34,735 nt of DNA from Pseudomonadota bacterium. GTDB lineage: Bacteria; Myxococcota_A; UBA9160; SZUA-336. Numbering within the stretch: the first letter of the stretch is position 1; each line of letters begins with the position of its first letter. This document shows positions 15,275 through 23,173 of the stretch, one piece after another. The notes below the pieces were generated by a model. The model saw only the letters and a program-made list of their open reading frames with translations. It did no database searches and was not told the origin of the DNA. The position numbers were made by a program, and so were the translations under genes. The stretch spans positions 4,790 through 39,524 of the forward strand of contig JAGWBS010000015.1 of NCBI GenBank assembly GCA_021295775.1, given 5' to 3'.

Positions 15275-16417
15275 ATGGCCGTCACCCCCCTGATTTCGTC
15301 CGATTCTCACATCATCGAGCCCCCTGACCTGTGGACCGAGCGCATCGAGCCGGAGTTCCGGGAGCGGGCCCCGCGCGTGGTGCGCGAAGAGGGCGGCGAC
15401 TGGTGGTACATCGACGGCAAGCCCTCGATGTCTTTCCTGGGCGCGCAGACCGGCGACCGCTTCGAGAAGGACGCCACCGAGCTGATGCTGGAGGCCCGCT
15501 TCGAGCAGGTCCGGCCGGCCGCCTACGACCCGCGCCGCTACCTGGAGGAGAACGCCTCCGACGGCGTGATGGGGCAGGTCCTGTACCCCAGCGAGGCGCT
15601 GATGGCCTACGGAATTCCCGACCCGGCGCTCTGCTCCGCCGCCATGCGCGCCTACAACGACTACATCGCGGAGTTCTGCAGCGAGGACCGCGGCCGCCTC
15701 AAGGGGATCGCGCTGCTCAACGTGGACGACCCCGACGAGGCGGTGCGGGAGCTGGCCCGCTGCCGCGAACTCGGGCTGGCGGGCGCCATGATCAGCGTGC
15801 TGCCGCCGGCCGACCGCGGCTACGACCACCCGATGTACGAGCCGCTGTGGTCCGCCGCTGTCGACCTGGACATGCCGCTGAGCATGCACGTGGCCACCGG
15901 CCGCGAGCGCGCCAGCGTCGTCGCCCAGGAGAGCACGGTGCGCGTGAGCGAGGCGGCCTTCTATCTGCAGGACCACTTCGTGCGCAAGTCGCTGGGCGAG
16001 ATGATCTTCGCGGGGGTGTTCGAGCGGCACCCGAAGCTGCGCGTGGGCTCGATCGAGCACGAGGTCTCGTGGGTGCCGTTCTTCCTGTTCCAGATGGACT
16101 ACTGCTACACCGACCGGCCCCTGCGCGGCGACTGGCACCGCTTCGCCGACCCGGACGCGCGGCCGAGCCACTTCTTCCGCAGCAACTGCTTCGTGAGCTT
16201 CCAGGAGGACGCCGTGGGCCTGCGGGTGCGCGACGTGGTCGGGGTGCGGACGCTGATGTGGGGCTCGGACTACCCGCACACCGAGGCGACCTTCCCGCGC
16301 TCGCGCGAGATCACCGCCGAGATCCTGGCCGACGTGCCCGAAGACGAGCAGGCGCTGGTCCTGCGGGACAACGTGGCGCGGCTGTACGGCTTCGACCTGG
16401 ACGCCCTTGCGCCCTGA
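15275..16417 (+). CDS. Amidohydrolase-2 family metal-dependent hydrolase
   Basis: 380 residues, typical for the family. D10-S-H12 in SSDSHIIEP, His in LSMHVATG, Glu in GSIEHEVSWVPFF and Asp in WGSDYPHTEATFP give the metal and catalytic set of the ACMSD/gamma-resorcylate decarboxylase group. The block FRSNCFVSFQEDAVGL and the ending ILRDNVARLYGFD-like segment (LRDNVARLYGFDL) are common in this subgroup. The start ATG has GGAGGA four bases upstream. It is a different subgroup from the copy at 4632-6071, which is longer and keeps D-A-H, and it shares the GSDYPH form with the fragment at 1-717. The substrate is unknown; cyclic or aromatic carboxylates are typical. Confidence 0.92.
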   Translation: MAVTPLISSDSHIIEPPDLWTERIEPEFRERAPRVVREEGGDWWYIDGKPSMSFLGAQTGDRFEKDATELMLEARFEQVRPAAYDPRRYLEENASDGVMGQVLYPSEALMAYGIPDPALCSAAMRAYNDYIAEFCSEDRGRLKGIALLNVDDPDEAVRELARCRELGLAGAMISVLPPADRGYDHPMYEPLWSAAVDLDMPLSMHVATGRERASVVAQESTVRVSEAAFYLQDHFVRKSLGEMIFAGVFERHPKLRVGSIEHEVSWVPFFLFQMDYCYTDRPLRGDWHRFADPDARPSHFFRSNCFVSFQEDAVGLRVRDVVGVRTLMWGSDYPHTEATFPRSREITAEILADVPEDEQALVLRDNVARLYGFDLDALAP

Positions 16418-16465
16418 TCTCCCGGTTTCCTCGCGACGCGTGCGGAGCCGTGACTCCGGCCCGGG

Positions 16466-17233
16466 TCAGAGGATGGTTCCGCCGTCCAGGCTCAGGGTCT
16501 GGCCCGTCACGAAGGACGAGGCCGCGCTGGCGAAGTACACCACCGCCCCGGCCATCTCCTCGGGCAGCCCGATGCGCCGCAGCGCCGAGCCCTTGGTGGA
16601 CTGCGACAGGATCTTCTCGTCGCTCCACAGCGCTTGCGAGAAATCCGTCTTGACCAGGCCGGGGGCGATGCAGTTCACGCGGATGCCGTCCGTTCCCCAC
16701 TGCTTGGCGCAGACCTGGGTGAGCATGCCCAGCGCCGCCTTGGAGACGCCGTAGCCTCCCAGCACCTCGGACGCGCGCAGCCCCGCGCCGGAACTGACGT
16801 TGACGATGCTGCCGCCCTCGCCGTGGCGCAGGATCGCCTCGCGCACGTACTTGCTCAGGAAGAACGCCGCCTTGACGTTGGTGTTCATGATGGCGTCCCA
16901 GGCGCGCTCGTCGATGTCCTGCACCGCTCCGAAGACCGGATTGGTGGCGGCGTTGTTCACCAGCACGTCGACCCGACCGAGTTCCGCCTCCACCCGCTCG
17001 ACCACGCCGCCCAGCGAGGCCATGTCGCGGATGTTGGCCGGCACCGCCAGGCCGCGCCGGCCGGTGGCCTTGACCGCATCGACCGCGTCGACCAGCGGAC
17101 CGGGCCGGCGCGCCACCAGCGCCACGTCCGCCCCCGCCTCGGCCAGCCCCACGGCGACCGCGCGGCCGATCCCGCGGCTGCCGCCGGTCACGATCGCGAC
17201 CTTGCCCGCCAGACTGAACTCGCCCAGAGCCAT
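16466..17233 (-). CDS. Short-chain dehydrogenase/reductase (SDR)
   Basis: 255 residues from the ATG at 17233, which has GGAGGGG in front; the frame is open further upstream but carries no SDR sequence there. TGGSRGIG near residue 16 is the cofactor motif, NNAATNP the central motif, Ser in NVSSGAG and Tyr-x-x-x-Lys in GGYGVSKAAL the active site. The end GQTLSLDGGTIL is the standard SDR C-terminus. The sequence resembles 3-oxoacyl-ACP or gluconate reductase-type SDRs; the substrate is unknown. It is divergent from another SDR (112-base gap) and convergent with the amidohydrolase (48-base gap, no convincing terminator). Confidence 0.92.
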   Translation of the reverse strand: MALGEFSLAGKVAIVTGGSRGIGRAVAVGLAEAGADVALVARRPGPLVDAVDAVKATGRRGLAVPANIRDMASLGGVVERVEAELGRVDVLVNNAATNPVFGAVQDIDERAWDAIMNTNVKAAFFLSKYVREAILRHGEGGSIVNVSSGAGLRASEVLGGYGVSKAALGMLTQVCAKQWGTDGIRVNCIAPGLVKTDFSQALWSDEKILSQSTKGSALRRIGLPEEMAGAVVYFASAASSFVTGQTLSLDGGTIL

Positions 17234-17260
17234 TCGCCCCTCCGCTCGGTTGCGCTCGGG

Positions 17261-17266
17261 AGTATG
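17261..17266 (-). promoter_or_regulatory. Candidate -10 element of the minus-strand SDR
   Basis: The minus strand reads CATACT 28 bases before the ATG at 17233, in the divergent region shared with the SDR at 17346. It is a weaker hexamer than its divergent partner, with no -35 visible. Confidence 0.22.
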
Positions 17267-17312
17267 AGCCATCCGGAGGGCTGCGCAGGAACCCGGCTGC
17301 GGCGTTGCCCTC

Positions 17313-17321
17313 TGGTAGAGT
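17313..17321 (+). promoter_or_regulatory. Candidate extended -10 promoter of the atypical SDR
   Basis: TG-G-TAGAGT, a TGnTAnnnT element, ends 24 bases before the ATG at 17346. GGAGGGG between them serves as ribosome binding site. No -35 is recognisable. Confidence 0.38.
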
Positions 17322-17345
17322 GGGCGCCGCTGGAGGGGATGGTTC

Positions 17346-18104
17346 ATGGGCTCCGAGCTGGCCGGTAGGACGGCGCTGGTCACGGGCTCCGGGCGGAACA
17401 TTGGCCGGGCGATCGCGCTGCGGCTCGCGCGGGCCGGCGCTGACGTGGCGGTCCACGCCTTTACCCATCCCGAGCAGGCCGAACGCGTCGCCGAAGAGAT
17501 CGCCGAGCGGGGCGTGCGTTCGCTGGCGCTGCGGGCGGACCTGAGCGACTCCGGCGAGTGCCGGCGCCTGGTCGAGAGCGTCCAGCAGCGCTTCGGCGCG
17601 CTCGACATCCTGGTCAACAACGCCGCGGTCCGGCCCCGCCAGGATTTCCTGTCCATCACCCCGGCCGACTGGGAGCGCGTGATCGGCTCGAACCTGTCCG
17701 CCGCCTTCCACAGCGCACAGGCCGCTCTGCCGGCGATGCTGGAGCGCGGCTTCGGACGCATCCTCAACATCGGCGGCCCCGACGGCATGCGTCCCCTGGC
17801 CCTGCGCGCGCACAACGTGGCCTGCAAGGCCGGTCTGGTCGGACTGACCAAGGCCATCGCGCTGGAGTTCGGCGCGCGCGGAATCACCGCCAACGTGGTC
17901 GTGCCCGGGATCACCGACACGACCCGGGACGAGAACTACCCGGGCTGGCCCCCGTCTCCCAAGCTGCTCGAGCGCGAACTCTCGATCCCGCGCCTGGGCC
18001 GGTCCGAAGAGATCGCGGAGGCCTGCTGGTTCCTGTGCACGCCGGGAGCCGACTACGTGACCGGCCAGACCCTGCACGTCAACGGCGGCTACTACATGCC
18101 CTGA
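17346..18104 (+). CDS. SDR-fold protein lacking the catalytic Ser and Tyr
   Basis: 252 residues with a full SDR scaffold: TGSGRNIG at 13-20, NNAAV at 91-95, and the ending GQTLHVNGGYYMP. The active site is altered. Where Tyr-x-x-x-Lys is expected the sequence reads Asn157-Val-Ala-Cys-Lys161 (AHNVACKAG), and the Ser position is Gly144 in NIGGPDG. The codons CAC AAC GTG GCC TGC AAG confirm this. The cofactor-binding Lys remains. It may use another residue (His156 is adjacent), catalyse a non-redox reaction, or serve a structural role. The start ATG has GGAGGGG upstream. The symporter gene follows after 35 bases, so the two are probably co-transcribed. Confidence 0.9.
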   Translation: MGSELAGRTALVTGSGRNIGRAIALRLARAGADVAVHAFTHPEQAERVAEEIAERGVRSLALRADLSDSGECRRLVESVQQRFGALDILVNNAAVRPRQDFLSITPADWERVIGSNLSAAFHSAQAALPAMLERGFGRILNIGGPDGMRPLALRAHNVACKAGLVGLTKAIALEFGARGITANVVVPGITDTTRDENYPGWPPSPKLLERELSIPRLGRSEEIAEACWFLCTPGADYVTGQTLHVNGGYYMP

Positions 18105-18139
18105 GCGGCCCGGAGGCCGCCCCGGCGAGATAGGCAGAC

Positions 18140-19798
18140 ATGGACGCACTCAGCAGTTTTTTCATAACCCTCGACGGCTACCTCGGCAGCGCCGTCTACT
18201 TCCCGTGGGTGCTGCTGGGAGTGGGGGCTTTCTTCACGCTCTATCTGGGATTTCCGCAGATCCGCTACTTCAGGCGCGCCTGGGGCGTCCTGCGAGGCCA
18301 CCATTCGCGCGGCGACGCGGAGGGCGACACCAGCCACTTCCAGGCGCTCTCGACGGCGCTGGCGGGCACCGTCGGCACCGGCAACATCGGCGGCGTCGCC
18401 TTCGCGATCTACCTGGGCGGGCCCGCCGCCCTGTTCTGGATGTGGGCCACGGCGTTCCTCGGCATGACGACCAAGTTCGTCGAGGTGACCGTCTCGCACA
18501 AATACCGCGTCAAGGACGACCAGGGACGGATCGCCGGCGGTCCCATGTACTTCATGGAACGCGGCCTGAACATGAAATGGCTGGCGGTCTTCTTCGCCGC
18601 AGCGACCGTGCTCAGCACCTTCGGCTCCGGCAACATGCCGCAAAGCAACAACATGGCGTCCGGGCTCGAAGCGTCGTTCGGCCTGCCGACCTGGCTGACC
18701 GGAGCCGTGCTCGCGGGCCTGCTGGCGCTGGTCATCATCGGCGGGATCCGGCGCATCGCCGCGGTGACCTCGAGGATCGTGCCGATCATGGGCGCGCTCT
18801 ACGCCATCGGCGCGTTCGCCGTGATCGTCTCGAACTACCAGGCCGTGGGTCCGGCATTCCTGTCCGTGTTCCGCGACGCGTTCACGGGCAGCGCGGCGGG
18901 CGGCGGCTTTCTGGGCGCGACCTTCGCCTACGCCTTCAACCGGGGGGTGAACCGCGGCCTGTTCTCGAACGAGGCCGGCCAGGGCTCCGCGCCCATCGCG
19001 CACGCCGCCGCGCGCGCCGACGAGCCGGTCTCGGAAGGCATGGTGTCGATTCTCGAACCCTTCATCGACACCCTGGTCATCTGCACCCTGACCGGCCTGG
19101 TGATCCTGTCCAGCGGCGTCTGGCAGGAGAAGTTCGAGACCGACTTCCAGGCGTTCGACACCGAGTTCGTGCAGGGCCCCTGGTCGGACCGCGACCCCGA
19201 ACACGTCGAAGCGCTCTTCGCCCACCTCAGCGGACAGCCGCCGGCCGGCGATCCGGTGGTGCGGGCGAACGGACGCTACCGGGTGGAGGACGGCCGACTG
19301 GTCGGCGCCGAGCTGACCGTCCTGCACAACCGCTCGGTCGCCGAAGACGTCCGCTTCCAGCTCGACGGAGCCGCCTACAGCGGCGTCGTCCAGATCGAAG
19401 ACGGCTCCCTGCACAGTCCGGTGTCGATGCGCGGACGCTCCCTGCTGCACTCCGTGCCGCTGACCGCGGAGGCGTTCAAGCGCTCCTTCCTGGGAGAGTT
19501 CGGGCAGTACGCGGTGACGATCGGGCTGGTGCTGTTCGCTTTCTCGACCGCGATCGCCTGGTCCTACTACGGAGACCGGGCCATGACCTATCTGTTCGGC
19601 ACGGCCTCGGTGACCCCCTATCGGGCGCTCTACGTGGTCGGATTCTTTCTGGCGGCCGTGATGGACACTTCGCTGGTGTGGCTGCTGTCGGCGACGTCCC
19701 TGGCGCTGATGGCGCTGCCGAACCTGCTGGGAATCGTGCTGCTGCGGCGCGACATGAAGAGCGAGATCGCCGCCTACTGGACGCATTTCGGGCGCTGA
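18140..19798 (+). CDS. Sodium:alanine symporter family (AGCS) transporter with a large hydrophilic insert
   Basis: 552 residues, longer than the roughly 450-480 usual for the family. AGCS proteins import alanine, glycine or related small amino acids with Na+. Family blocks are [15 protein letters not shown] (71-85), [24 protein letters not shown] and the signature [17 protein letters not shown] (275-291). About ten membrane segments are visible. After the segment ending SSGVW (around 328), a hydrophilic stretch to about residue 445 interrupts the membrane region before [27 protein letters not shown] resumes the family pattern. Relatives have a much shorter loop there. The start ATG has only a weak ribosome site. 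It follows the atypical SDR by 35 bases and precedes the DUF1214-like gene by 65. Confidence 0.93.
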   Translation: MDALSSFFITLDGYLGSAVYFPWVLLGVGAFFTLYLGFPQIRYFRRAWGVLRGHHSRGDAEGDTSHFQALSTALAGTVGTGNIGGVAFAIYLGGPAALFWMWATAFLGMTTKFVEVTVSHKYRVKDDQGRIAGGPMYFMERGLNMKWLAVFFAAATVLSTFGSGNMPQSNNMASGLEASFGLPTWLTGAVLAGLLALVIIGGIRRIAAVTSRIVPIMGALYAIGAFAVIVSNYQAVGPAFLSVFRDAFTGSAAGGGFLGATFAYAFNRGVNRGLFSNEAGQGSAPIAHAAARADEPVSEGMVSILEPFIDTLVICTLTGLVILSSGVWQEKFETDFQAFDTEFVQGPWSDRDPEHVEALFAHLSGQPPAGDPVVRANGRYRVEDGRLVGAELTVLHNRSVAEDVRFQLDGAAYSGVVQIEDGSLHSPVSMRGRSLLHSVPLTAEAFKRSFLGEFGQYAVTIGLVLFAFSTAIAWSYYGDRAMTYLFGTASVTPYRALYVVGFFLAAVMDTSLVWLLSATSLALMALPNLLGIVLLRRDMKSEIAAYWTHFGR

Positions 19799-19838
19799 GC
19801 GGCGCGCCTGGCGGGTTCGCCCTCCGCTTCGCGGACTC

Positions 19839-19844
19839 TATGAT
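19839..19844 (+). promoter_or_regulatory. Candidate -10 element of the DUF1214-like gene
   Basis: TATGAT, 19 bases before the ATG at 19864, with TTCGCC at 19816-19821 as a weak -35 at 17-base spacing. It lies in the 65-base gap behind the symporter gene. Confidence 0.33.
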
Positions 19845-19863
19845 GGACGCGAAGGGAGGCGAC

Positions 19864-21147
19864 ATGCCCAAGGATTCCGAAGTCGACCCCACCGAGATCG
19901 TCGGGGGACTGGCGCTGGGCCGGCGCGTGCAGGCCGGCGAGAAGCTGCGGCCGCCCGCGCGCAGCGACTCGGAGCACGAGAATCGCCTGGTCTCGGGCGA
20001 GGCCTGGCGCGACTTCTGCCGGACGCTGGAGCGCGCCGGCGAGCACATCCTGGCCTCCGACCTGGGCCAGGACCCGCGCTCGCTGGCCGGGGGCTTCCGC
20101 TACCTGCTCGGGCTTCTGCCATTCGGCATCCAGCAGGCGCGCGAGCTGGGCGATCCGGACTATCCGACCTTCGCCCGCATCCAGGACCTGCATTGCAAGT
20201 GGGGCGCCGAGAACGCGGACAACAGCTATCTCCAGACCCACGTCCGCGGCGACCGCAGCTACCGCATCCGCGGTGAGCGCGGAAGCTGCATGGAGTTCCT
20301 GATCGAGTCCAAGGAAGGCTACATGCAGTTCGGCGACACCCGAACCTTCTCGACCCTGTGCGCCTCGGAGCTGGAAGTCGGGCCGGACGGAAGTTTCGAA
20401 GTGATCGCGAGCGCCGAGGAACACCCGGGCAACTGGCTGCCCCTGCACCCGGACGCGCGCCAGATCACCATCCGCCAGTACTTCTGGGACTGGGAGAACG
20501 AGCAGCCCGCGCACTTCGAGATCGAGTGCGTCGGCCGCGAAGGCCTGCCGCCCGAGCCCCTGGAGGCCCGCGACCTGTCGCGCCTGCTCGACGACGCCGG
20601 CCACTGGGTGGAGATGACCGAGGCCTTCTGGTCGGAGTGGTTCACCGAGCTGCGCGAGAACAACGACCCGCAGACGCTCGCGCCCGCCCGCCGCTATGTG
20701 GGCGGCGCCGACGACATCCGCTATGGCAACGACTCCTACGAGCTGGAGGACGACGAGGCGATCGTGCTCGAAGTGGAGCCTCCCGACGCGCGCTACTGGC
20801 ACTTTCAGCTCTGCAGTCAGTGGTTTCACACCATGGACTTCGCCAACCGCAGCAATAGCCTCAACGGTCACCAACTCCACATCGACACGGACGGCCGCTG
20901 CCGCGTGGTGATCGCGCACCGCGATCCCGGCGTGCCCAACTGGCTCGACACGGTCGGCGATCGCATCGGCATGATCCAGTACCGCTGGGTCTGGACCCGG
21001 ACCGATCCCGTCCCAGTGCTGAAGCGGGTGCGCTTCGGCGATATCCGCGCCGCGCTGCCGTCCGACACTCCGGTCGTCACTCCCGAGCAGCGCCGGGAGC
21101 AGATCCGAGTGCGCCAGCAGAACGCCCGACGGCGCTTCCGACTCTGA
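19864..21147 (+). CDS. DUF1214-like protein of unknown function
   Basis: 427 residues, soluble, no signal peptide. The C-terminal 120 residues (RYWHFQLCSQWFHTMDF ... NSLNGHQLHIDTDGRCRVVIAHRDPGVPNWLDT) resemble the DUF1214 domain, often found with DUF1254 in proteins of unclear role. The N-terminal part has Trp-rich segments (EAWRDFCRTLERAGEHIL, YFWDWENEQPAHFEIE) and no catalytic motif I recognise. Start: GGGAGG at 19854-19859 fits the ATG at 19864; in-frame ATGs at 19840 and 19843 lie before it and have no ribosome site. DUF1214-like proteins often occur beside sulfotransferases or steroid/lipid genes, which would match the P450 and SDR neighbours, but this is recall, not shown here. It could bind a small ligand. 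Confidence 0.75.
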   Translation: MPKDSEVDPTEIVGGLALGRRVQAGEKLRPPARSDSEHENRLVSGEAWRDFCRTLERAGEHILASDLGQDPRSLAGGFRYLLGLLPFGIQQARELGDPDYPTFARIQDLHCKWGAENADNSYLQTHVRGDRSYRIRGERGSCMEFLIESKEGYMQFGDTRTFSTLCASELEVGPDGSFEVIASAEEHPGNWLPLHPDARQITIRQYFWDWENEQPAHFEIECVGREGLPPEPLEARDLSRLLDDAGHWVEMTEAFWSEWFTELRENNDPQTLAPARRYVGGADDIRYGNDSYELEDDEAIVLEVEPPDARYWHFQLCSQWFHTMDFANRSNSLNGHQLHIDTDGRCRVVIAHRDPGVPNWLDTVGDRIGMIQYRWVWTRTDPVPVLKRVRFGDIRAALPSDTPVVTPEQRREQIRVRQQNARRRFRL

Positions 21148-21190
21148 GATCCGCTCGGCCCAGGCCTACCGTCCCAGGCGCGGAGCGGCG

Positions 21191-21199
21191 TGGGATACT
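21191..21199 (+). promoter_or_regulatory. Candidate extended -10 promoter of an SDR gene
   Basis: TG-G-GATACT ends 24 bases before the ATG at 21224, in a 76-base gap. GGGAGG between them is the ribosome site. No -35 is recognisable. Confidence 0.33.
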
Positions 21200-21223
21200 G
21201 CCGCGCCGACGGGAGGTGGCCGA

Positions 21224-22039
21224 ATGCGGTTGAAGGACAAAGTCGTCGTGATCACGGGCGCGGGAGCGGGTCTCGGGCGGGAGTGCGCGCTGCTCTTCGC
21301 GGAGCAGGGGGCGTCGCTGGTGGCGACCGACATCGACGACGAGCGGATCGCGGCCACCGAGGCGGCGGTTTCGGAGAAGGGCGGCCGGATCGTGGCCCTG
21401 ACCGCCGACGTCACCAGCGAGGCGGACGCCCGACGCACGGTTGCCGCGGCGGTCGAAGGCTACGGCAAGCTCGACGTGATGTTCTGCAACGCCGGCATCC
21501 AGGTGCCGGGGTATCCCGACGTGAAGTTCGAGGACTTCACCGAGGAGCAGTGGCGCCGCACGCTCGACGTGAACGTGACCGGCGTGTTCTTCGGCTGCAA
21601 GCACGCCGTTCCCGCCCTGCGGGCCAACGGGGGCGGCTCGATCGTCGTCACCTCGTCGGCAGTCGCATACGCCAGCGCCCGCCGCCTGGCGCCCTACGCG
21701 ACCAGCAAGGGCGCCGTCAACGCGCTGGTCCGCAGCCTGGCCGTCGACCTGGGCGAGTACGGCATCCGGGTCAACGCCATCTGTCCCCTGCACGGCATGT
21801 CGACCAACTTCCTGTCCCCCGCCGACGCTGCGGTGACGGGGCTCTCGATGGAAGAGGCGCGCGGCGCCTGGGACCCGCGCAAGTCGGGCATGCCCCTCAA
21901 GCTCGACCGTCCGCCCACGCTGCGCGACAACGCCCTGGCCGCCCTTTTCCTGGCCTCTGACGACTCCGCCTACATGAGCGGCCAGTGCATCGCCACCACC
22001 GACGGCGGCGTCCTCGGCGGCCTCTACCTGGACTACTAA
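21224..22039 (+). CDS. Short-chain dehydrogenase/reductase (SDR)
   Basis: 271 residues with an intact SDR active site: TGAGAGLG near residue 12, Asp in VATDID (suggesting NAD rather than NADP), NAGI, Ser in VVTSSAVAY and Tyr-x-x-x-Lys in PYATSKGAVN. Near the C-terminus the sequence HGMSTNFLSPADAAVTGLSMEEARGAWDPRKSGMP replaces the shorter loop of most relatives, which could close over a larger substrate. It ends GQCIATTDGGVLGG. This looks like a hydroxysteroid- or cyclic-alcohol-type dehydrogenase; the substrate is not certain. It is the last plus-strand gene before a convergent pair, separated by 32 bases from the VOC gene. Confidence 0.92.
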   Translation: MRLKDKVVVITGAGAGLGRECALLFAEQGASLVATDIDDERIAATEAAVSEKGGRIVALTADVTSEADARRTVAAAVEGYGKLDVMFCNAGIQVPGYPDVKFEDFTEEQWRRTLDVNVTGVFFGCKHAVPALRANGGGSIVVTSSAVAYASARRLAPYATSKGAVNALVRSLAVDLGEYGIRVNAICPLHGMSTNFLSPADAAVTGLSMEEARGAWDPRKSGMPLKLDRPPTLRDNALAALFLASDDSAYMSGQCIATTDGGVLGGLYLDY

Positions 22040-22056
22040 GAGTCCGCAGGGGCTCT
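22039..22056. terminator. Weak hairpin between convergent genes
   Basis: GAGTCC at 22040-22045 pairs with GGGCTC at 22050-22055 around a GCAG loop, with one T-G wobble; an A-T pair extends it to seven base pairs. It overlaps the end of the SDR stop codon. No run of T follows on the plus strand, so it is at best a weak terminator or a bidirectional stem between convergent genes. Confidence 0.25.
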
Positions 22057-22071
22057 CGTCGGGGCTCGGGC

Positions 22072-23136
22072 TCAGAGGAAGGCGCAGACCTCGCCCAGGT
22101 AGCCGGAGCCGCCGCAGTAGCGAGGGTCCTGGAGCTGGATCAGGAGTCCGTCCGGGTCGGTGAAGTACAGCTCGGGGGTTCCCTCGAGCGCACCGCCCCG
22201 GTCGGGCATGCGCAGGGTCACGTATGCCGACAGGGGTTCGATCGGTCCGCCTCCGGGGTCCTCACGGGGCGTCACGCCGTAGCCGGCGAGCACTTCGAGC
22301 ACCCGCTCGTGCTGAAAACCGTCGATCGTCAGGCAGACGTGGTGGATGCGCGCCGGAGCCGCGCTTCCGGGGACCGAGACGAAGCCCAGGATCTGCCCGT
22401 CGGAGCCCACGTCCAGCAGGGGCATGCTTCCCTGGGTCTTGGTGACCGGCAGGCCGAAGACGCGCTGGTAGAAGTCGAGGCTGCGCTCCGCATCGGCGAC
22501 GAAGACCGTGCAGTGGTTGATGCCCCAGAGGCGGAACAGTCCGTCCGCGGGCGCGGGCTCCGGCTGTGGGCAGACGTCTCCCAGAACGCCCGCGCCGCCG
22601 CAGTAGGCGCCGTCCTGGAGCTGAACCACGATCCCGTCGGGGTCGCCCAGAAACAGCTCCTGCGTGCCCTCGACCGCGCCGCCCAGAGACCCGCCCCGGA
22701 CCCAGGAACGGGCGCGCAGCGGTCCCGCGGCCAGCCCCCCGCCGATCTCCGCAGGGTCCTCCGCCGCCACCCCGTGCCGCTCGAGGGCGTTCAGCGTCCG
22801 CGCGGCGTCGAAGCCCTCGACCGCAAGGCCCAGTCGGGCGATCTCCGAGGCCGCGCCGGCCTCGGTCCCGGCCAGTTCCAGGAAATGGGGCCCGGCGCCG
22901 ACCCGCAGGCACGGATTCAGCCCCCGGCGGGCCTGGACGGGCATGCCGAAAAGACCCTGGTAGAACGCCAGCGAGCGCTCCGGATCGGACACGGCGAGGG
23001 CCACGTGGCTCAGTCCCCGGACCGGCAATGCGGGGGCGCCCGCGGCCCGCGACAGTCCGGGCGGCGCGAGCGCCAGAACCGCCATCGCCCCCAGGAACGA
23101 TCGCCGCGTCAGCCCCCCGTCCGCCGTCTCCGTCAT
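22072..23136 (-). CDS. Tandem VOC (glyoxalase/dioxygenase-fold) protein with a Tat-type signal
   Basis: 354 residues. The N-terminus TRRSFLG (10-16) followed by a hydrophobic Ala/Leu stretch is a twin-arginine signal, so it is probably exported folded, likely with a cofactor. Two VOC modules follow (about 40-190 and 203-354), each with a His in the first strand (LSHVALAV; INHCTVFV) and a closing DPDG-x-x-x-QLQD. The usual metal Glu of the last strand reads Gln in both. Each module ends YCGGxGxLGxVC (178-189; 340-351). I chose the ATG at 23136, with GGGAGG upstream; a GTG at 23166 lacks a ribosome site. It follows the LLM gene by 34 bases and may share its transcript. Confidence 0.88.
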   Translation of the reverse strand: MTETADGGLTRRSFLGAMAVLALAPPGLSRAAGAPALPVRGLSHVALAVSDPERSLAFYQGLFGMPVQARRGLNPCLRVGAGPHFLELAGTEAGAASEIARLGLAVEGFDAARTLNALERHGVAAEDPAEIGGGLAAGPLRARSWVRGGSLGGAVEGTQELFLGDPDGIVVQLQDGAYCGGAGVLGDVCPQPEPAPADGLFRLWGINHCTVFVADAERSLDFYQRVFGLPVTKTQGSMPLLDVGSDGQILGFVSVPGSAAPARIHHVCLTIDGFQHERVLEVLAGYGVTPREDPGGGPIEPLSAYVTLRMPDRGGALEGTPELYFTDPDGLLIQLQDPRYCGGSGYLGEVCAFL

Positions 23137-23167
23137 CGTCCGCCGCCTCCCCGCTGGAGTCGCCACG

Positions 23168-23173
23168 ATCCTA
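23168..23173 (-). promoter_or_regulatory. Candidate -10 element overlapping a stop codon
   Basis: The minus strand reads TAGGAT, whose first three bases are the TAG stop of the LLM gene. It lies 32 bases before the ATG at 23136. If real, the VOC gene has its own promoter; otherwise the pair is one operon. Confidence 0.25.

Noticed and set aside
13379..16279. A 966-codon open frame on the minus strand opposite the decarboxylase and amidohydrolase genes
   Set aside because: No motif, His/Gln/Arg-biased composition, and it lies opposite genes with intact active-site motifs.
16418..16465. A terminator between the convergent amidohydrolase and SDR genes
   Set aside because: The GACTCCGGCCCGGGTC stretch is only an imperfect inverted repeat with no T-run.
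16466..17920. A longer SDR frame beginning at 17920
   Set aside because: The SDR fold begins at the ATG at 17233, which has a GGAGGGG site; the upstream part lies opposite the next SDR gene.
18205..21147. A frame that could extend the DUF1214-like gene upstream through the symporter
   Set aside because: The upstream part is out of frame with the symporter and lacks any fold; GGGAGG sits before the ATG at 19864.
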